DNA from: an uncultured Gammaproteobacteria bacterium
Lineage (GTDB): Bacteria > Pseudomonadota > Gammaproteobacteria > Steroidobacterales > Woeseiaceae
Length of the DNA: 64,000 nucleotides
NCBI GenBank assembly: GCA_937899415.1
Contig: CALBPI010000070.1
Coordinates: 1-64,000, forward strand
Direction of reading: 5' to 3'
Shown here: positions 61,797-64,000 of the stretch, in pieces
Layout: each line of letters starts with the position of its first letter
Position numbering within the stretch: position 1 is the first letter of the stretch
Made by a program: the position numbers and the translations under genes
Notes under the pieces: generated by a model
What the model saw: only the letters and a program-made list of their open reading frames with translations
The model's database searches: none
What the model was told of the DNA's origin: nothing

Positions 61797-63041
61797 GTGA
61801 GCGACAGACCCAAGAATCCCGGGCGGCGTAGCTGGCTTCGCGCCGCAGGTGCGGCCGCGGCATGGCGCTCGCTTGGCTTGGCCGTTCCGCATTGGCGCTT
61901 GATTCCCGCCGGGCTTCTGCCTGTGGTGGCGCAAGCCGGGACCGATGAACTCGAGCGGTACGGCAAGTCCGAGTTGCGACTGCTCAACGATCGTCCGCTA
62001 AACGCCGAGACGCCGGCACATCTGCTCGACGATGCAGTAACACCGGCGGCGCGCCACTTCGTTCGCAACAATGGCTACGTTCCCGCGGCTGCGACCGATG
62101 CCAACGCCTGGTCGATCCAGGTGCACGGTGAAGCCTGTGCCGCGCCGCGCTCGGTGACCGTCGGCGAGCTGAAACGCCGCTTCAGACAGGTCACACTACA
62201 GCTGCAATTGGAGTGCGGCGGCAACGGCCGCGCCGAGTTTCGGCCGCGCGCCAGCGGCAATCCCTGGACCACGGGCGCAATTGGCTGCGCGCAGTGGCGT
62301 GGCATCCGCGTGGCGGACTTGCTCGACGACGTGGGGATGACCGATGCTGCCGTGTACGTTGCCTATCGCGGTGCCGACCGACACCTGTCGGGTGCGTCTG
62401 ACAAGGACCCCATCTCGCGCGGCGTGCCTGTGGCCAAGGCGCTTGAGCCCGAATCGCTGCTGGCCTTCGAAATGAATGGTGCCCCCATTCCGTTGCTGCA
62501 CGGTGCGCCCGCGCGGCTGGTGTTTGGCGGCTGGCCCGCGTCGACTAGCGGCAAGTGGGTGAACGAGCTGTTGATCCGAGACCGCGTTCACGACGGCGCA
62601 AAGATGGGCGGCAAGGCTTACCGTATGCCTTGCGAGCCGATGGCGCCCGGCGCCAAGGCTAAGGACGACGCCATGTGCATTATCGAGTCGATGCCCGTGA
62701 AATCGCTGATCACGTTTCCGGAATCGGGAAGCACGGTGCAGGCAGGCAACCGTTTCGAGGTACGAGGACACGCTTGGGCCGGCGACGATCGCGTCAAAAA
62801 AATGCACATCTCGACAGACTTTGGTGCCACCTGGCAGCGCGCGCGCCTCAGCCGTCCGGCCAACCGCCTCGCCTGGCAGCATTTTCGCGCCGAGTTGACG
62901 CTCGACACGCGGGGCTATTACGAGGTCTGGGCGCGCGCGACAGATGCGCAGGGTGTGATGCAACCCATGCTTGTGCCCGGCTGGAACCCCAAGGGTTATC
63001 TCAACAATGCTTGCCATCGCATCGCGGTGCAGGTGACCTGA
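61797..63041 (+). CDS. sorA: Sulfite dehydrogenase molybdopterin subunit (SorA-like)
   Basis: The 414-residue protein starts at GTG 61797 with a twin-arginine signal (GRRSWLRAAGAAAAW). It has the sulfite-oxidase fold: the Mo-coordinating Cys140 in LQLECGGNGR, substrate-site residues in GAIGCAQWRGIRVADLL, and a C-terminal dimerisation domain (SLITFPESGSTVQAGNRFEVRGHAWAGD in part). It oxidises sulfite to sulfate in the periplasm and passes electrons to the c-type subunit whose gene overlaps its stop (TGATG). Related enzymes may use other S-oxides. Confidence 0.9.
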   Translation: MSDRPKNPGRRSWLRAAGAAAAWRSLGLAVPHWRLIPAGLLPVVAQAGTDELERYGKSELRLLNDRPLNAETPAHLLDDAVTPAARHFVRNNGYVPAAATDANAWSIQVHGEACAAPRSVTVGELKRRFRQVTLQLQLECGGNGRAEFRPRASGNPWTTGAIGCAQWRGIRVADLLDDVGMTDAAVYVAYRGADRHLSGASDKDPISRGVPVAKALEPESLLAFEMNGAPIPLLHGAPARLVFGGWPASTSGKWVNELLIRDRVHDGAKMGGKAYRMPCEPMAPGAKAKDDAMCIIESMPVKSLITFPESGSTVQAGNRFEVRGHAWAGDDRVKKMHISTDFGATWQRARLSRPANRLAWQHFRAELTLDTRGYYEVWARATDAQGVMQPMLVPGWNPKGYLNNACHRIAVQVT

Positions 63042-63382
63042 TGCGCGCTGTATTGATTGTGTTTGTGTTGCTGCCCTGGGTGCCTCTCAAGGCAGAGACG
63101 CCAAAGGTCGATCCAACGTCGGGCCTTGTCGTCGCGCCGGGCTGGCAAATGGTGCAAGCGCACTGCAGCGCCTGCCATTCGTTGAAACTCGTAACCACGC
63201 AACGCGGTGATCGCGAGTACTGGCTGGGGTTGATTCGCTGGATGCAGAAGACGCAGAACCTCTGGGAATTGCCACCGGCTGTAGAAACGCAGGTGTTGGA
63301 TTACCTGTCAAAGCACTACCGCGAAGACGACTGGGGTCGTCGGCCACCGTTGCCTGCGCGGCTTTTGCCCGACACGCCCTGA
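63041..63382 (+). CDS. sorB: Cytochrome c subunit of sulfite dehydrogenase (SorB-like)
   Basis: The 113-residue protein has a signal peptide (RAVLIVFVLLPWVPLKA) and one heme motif, CSACH at residues 42-46, with a possible axial Met68 in RWMQK. Its size and direct coupling to the molybdopterin gene (overlap at 63041) identify it as the electron-accepting subunit. Confidence 0.88.
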   Translation: MRAVLIVFVLLPWVPLKAETPKVDPTSGLVVAPGWQMVQAHCSACHSLKLVTTQRGDREYWLGLIRWMQKTQNLWELPPAVETQVLDYLSKHYREDDWGRRPPLPARLLPDTP

Positions 63383-63438
63383 GCCGACTATAGTCAGGGC
63401 CGGGAATCGCGTACGACAACAACACCAAGGGGTACGCA

Positions 63439-64000
63439 GTGTCGATAGTTAGCGAGTTGCGGCGACGCAATGTGTTCCGCGTAGCAACCGCATATGCCGT
63501 TGTCGGCTGGCTCATTCTTCAGATAGCAGATGTCGTGCTCGACTTCGCCGGTGCGCCGGAGTGGACGGGCAAAGCGCTCATCGCCCTGTTGCTGATCGGC
63601 TTCCCGGTTGCCGTCGTGCTGTCCTGGGTGTTTGAGGCTACACCGGAAGGCGTGCGTCGTGACGATGGTCAAAGTCGGCCCGATCGCGTGCGTGCGCAGC
63701 GACTGAACACGCTCACCATTGCCGCGGCGCTCGGGGTTGCGGGCCTGTTTGCCTGGCAGCAGTTTGGCGCGCCGCCTGCTGCTGTAGCGACTTCGCCGAC
63801 GGGCGACGCAACCGCGCAAGCGCTGCCCGTCACATCATCGCTGAACGTGGATGCGGCTTCGATTGCTGTCCTGCCGTTTGCCGATTTATCCCAGCTTGGC
63901 GACCAGGACTATTTTTCTGACGGCATAGCTGAGGAAATTCTCAACGTGCTCGCAAACGTTGAGGGTCTCGCGGTTGCGTCACGCACGTCCGCGTTTGCAT
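63439..64000 (+). CDS. Membrane protein with TolB/FlgO-like domain (partial)
   Basis: The gene is cut by the right edge; 187 residues are visible from a GTG at 63439 with AAGGGG upstream. It starts SIVSELRRRNVFRVATAYAV, the usual opening of a large family of three-helix membrane proteins: helices at about 14-34, 45-65 and 92-107, a linker, then SIAVLPFADLSQLGDQDYF-SDGIAEEI, a TolB/FlgO-like module normally followed by TPR repeats. Full members are 500-900 residues and often act in signalling. What follows here is not seen. Confidence 0.85.
   Translation, partial: MSIVSELRRRNVFRVATAYAVVGWLILQIADVVLDFAGAPEWTGKALIALLLIGFPVAVVLSWVFEATPEGVRRDDGQSRPDRVRAQRLNTLTIAAALGVAGLFAWQQFGAPPAAVATSPTGDATAQALPVTSSLNVDAASIAVLPFADLSQLGDQDYFSDGIAEEILNVLANVEGLAVASRTSAFA

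Overview
The window is a dense, high-GC (I judge a little over 60%) stretch of bacterial chromosome. It holds about 56 protein-coding genes, no RNA gene I can recognise, no insertion sequence, no prophage and no CRISPR array. No stretch over 300 bases lacks a gene; the longest gap is 35099-35364 (266 bases, with a CRP-type operator). Gene content points to a free-living aerobic gammaproteobacterium: a Rof-type Rho inhibitor, a DUF3461 protein, a YaiI protein, RhlE, an MFP-RND-OMF efflux operon, a SorAB-type sulfite dehydrogenase, a Fur-type box and many exported lipoproteins. I cannot name the genus.

Layout. 1-3427 (minus): operon with an ExbB/TolQ/MotA-like channel, an ExbD-like partner with a Pro/Glu-rich periplasmic linker, a lipoprotein and two other exported proteins, cut by the left edge. 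3580-7965: alpha/beta hydrolase, DUF998 plus a secreted protein, a DUF481-DUF3313 envelope pair, and Rof. 7974-15011: RND efflux operon with a divergent TetR gene translationally coupled to a potassium-channel gene. 15096-17245: two coupled, exported VOC-fold proteins. 17294-19652: small periplasmic protein, second DUF3313 lipoprotein, ECF sigma factor with an overlapping membrane protein (possible anti-sigma). 19663-22263: lipoprotein fusing Calx-beta, a sugar-dehydrogenase propeller and a diheme region. 22379-27594: DUF3461, triple PII-like protein with a DUF1538 transporter, a BciA-like reductase and a small coiled-coil membrane protein.

27651-36789: secreted hydrolase, a propeller-GGDEF-EAL receptor, a subtilisin-like protease with a lysine tract and YIWGQG repeats, and an LCAT-family lipoprotein; a perfect CRP-type site lies between the last two. 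36820-46049: BNR-repeat protein, TonB-dependent receptor, RhlE, YaiI and a DUF885 peptidase-like lipoprotein. 46161-50674: a divergent unit in which an ECF sigma factor and a cupin protein face a DUF4331 / Ig-like lipoprotein / His-rich TPR operon; both directions carry the same promoter motif, CGATCC-N18-TA. 50671-64000: MscS-like channel, spondin-domain protein, GST-like protein, tandem UspA protein, Kef-type antiporter, MddA-like methyltransferase with a 45-residue membrane protein, CadC-like TPR regulator, intradiol dioxygenase, Fur-box DUF6607 lipoprotein, SorAB, and the start of a TolB/TPR membrane protein cut by the right edge.

The strongest leads for something undescribed are the mirrored sigma-factor promoters with their DUF4331 cargo, the ExbBD-like operon at the left edge, the triple-PII/DUF1538 pair, and the paired exported VOC proteins.
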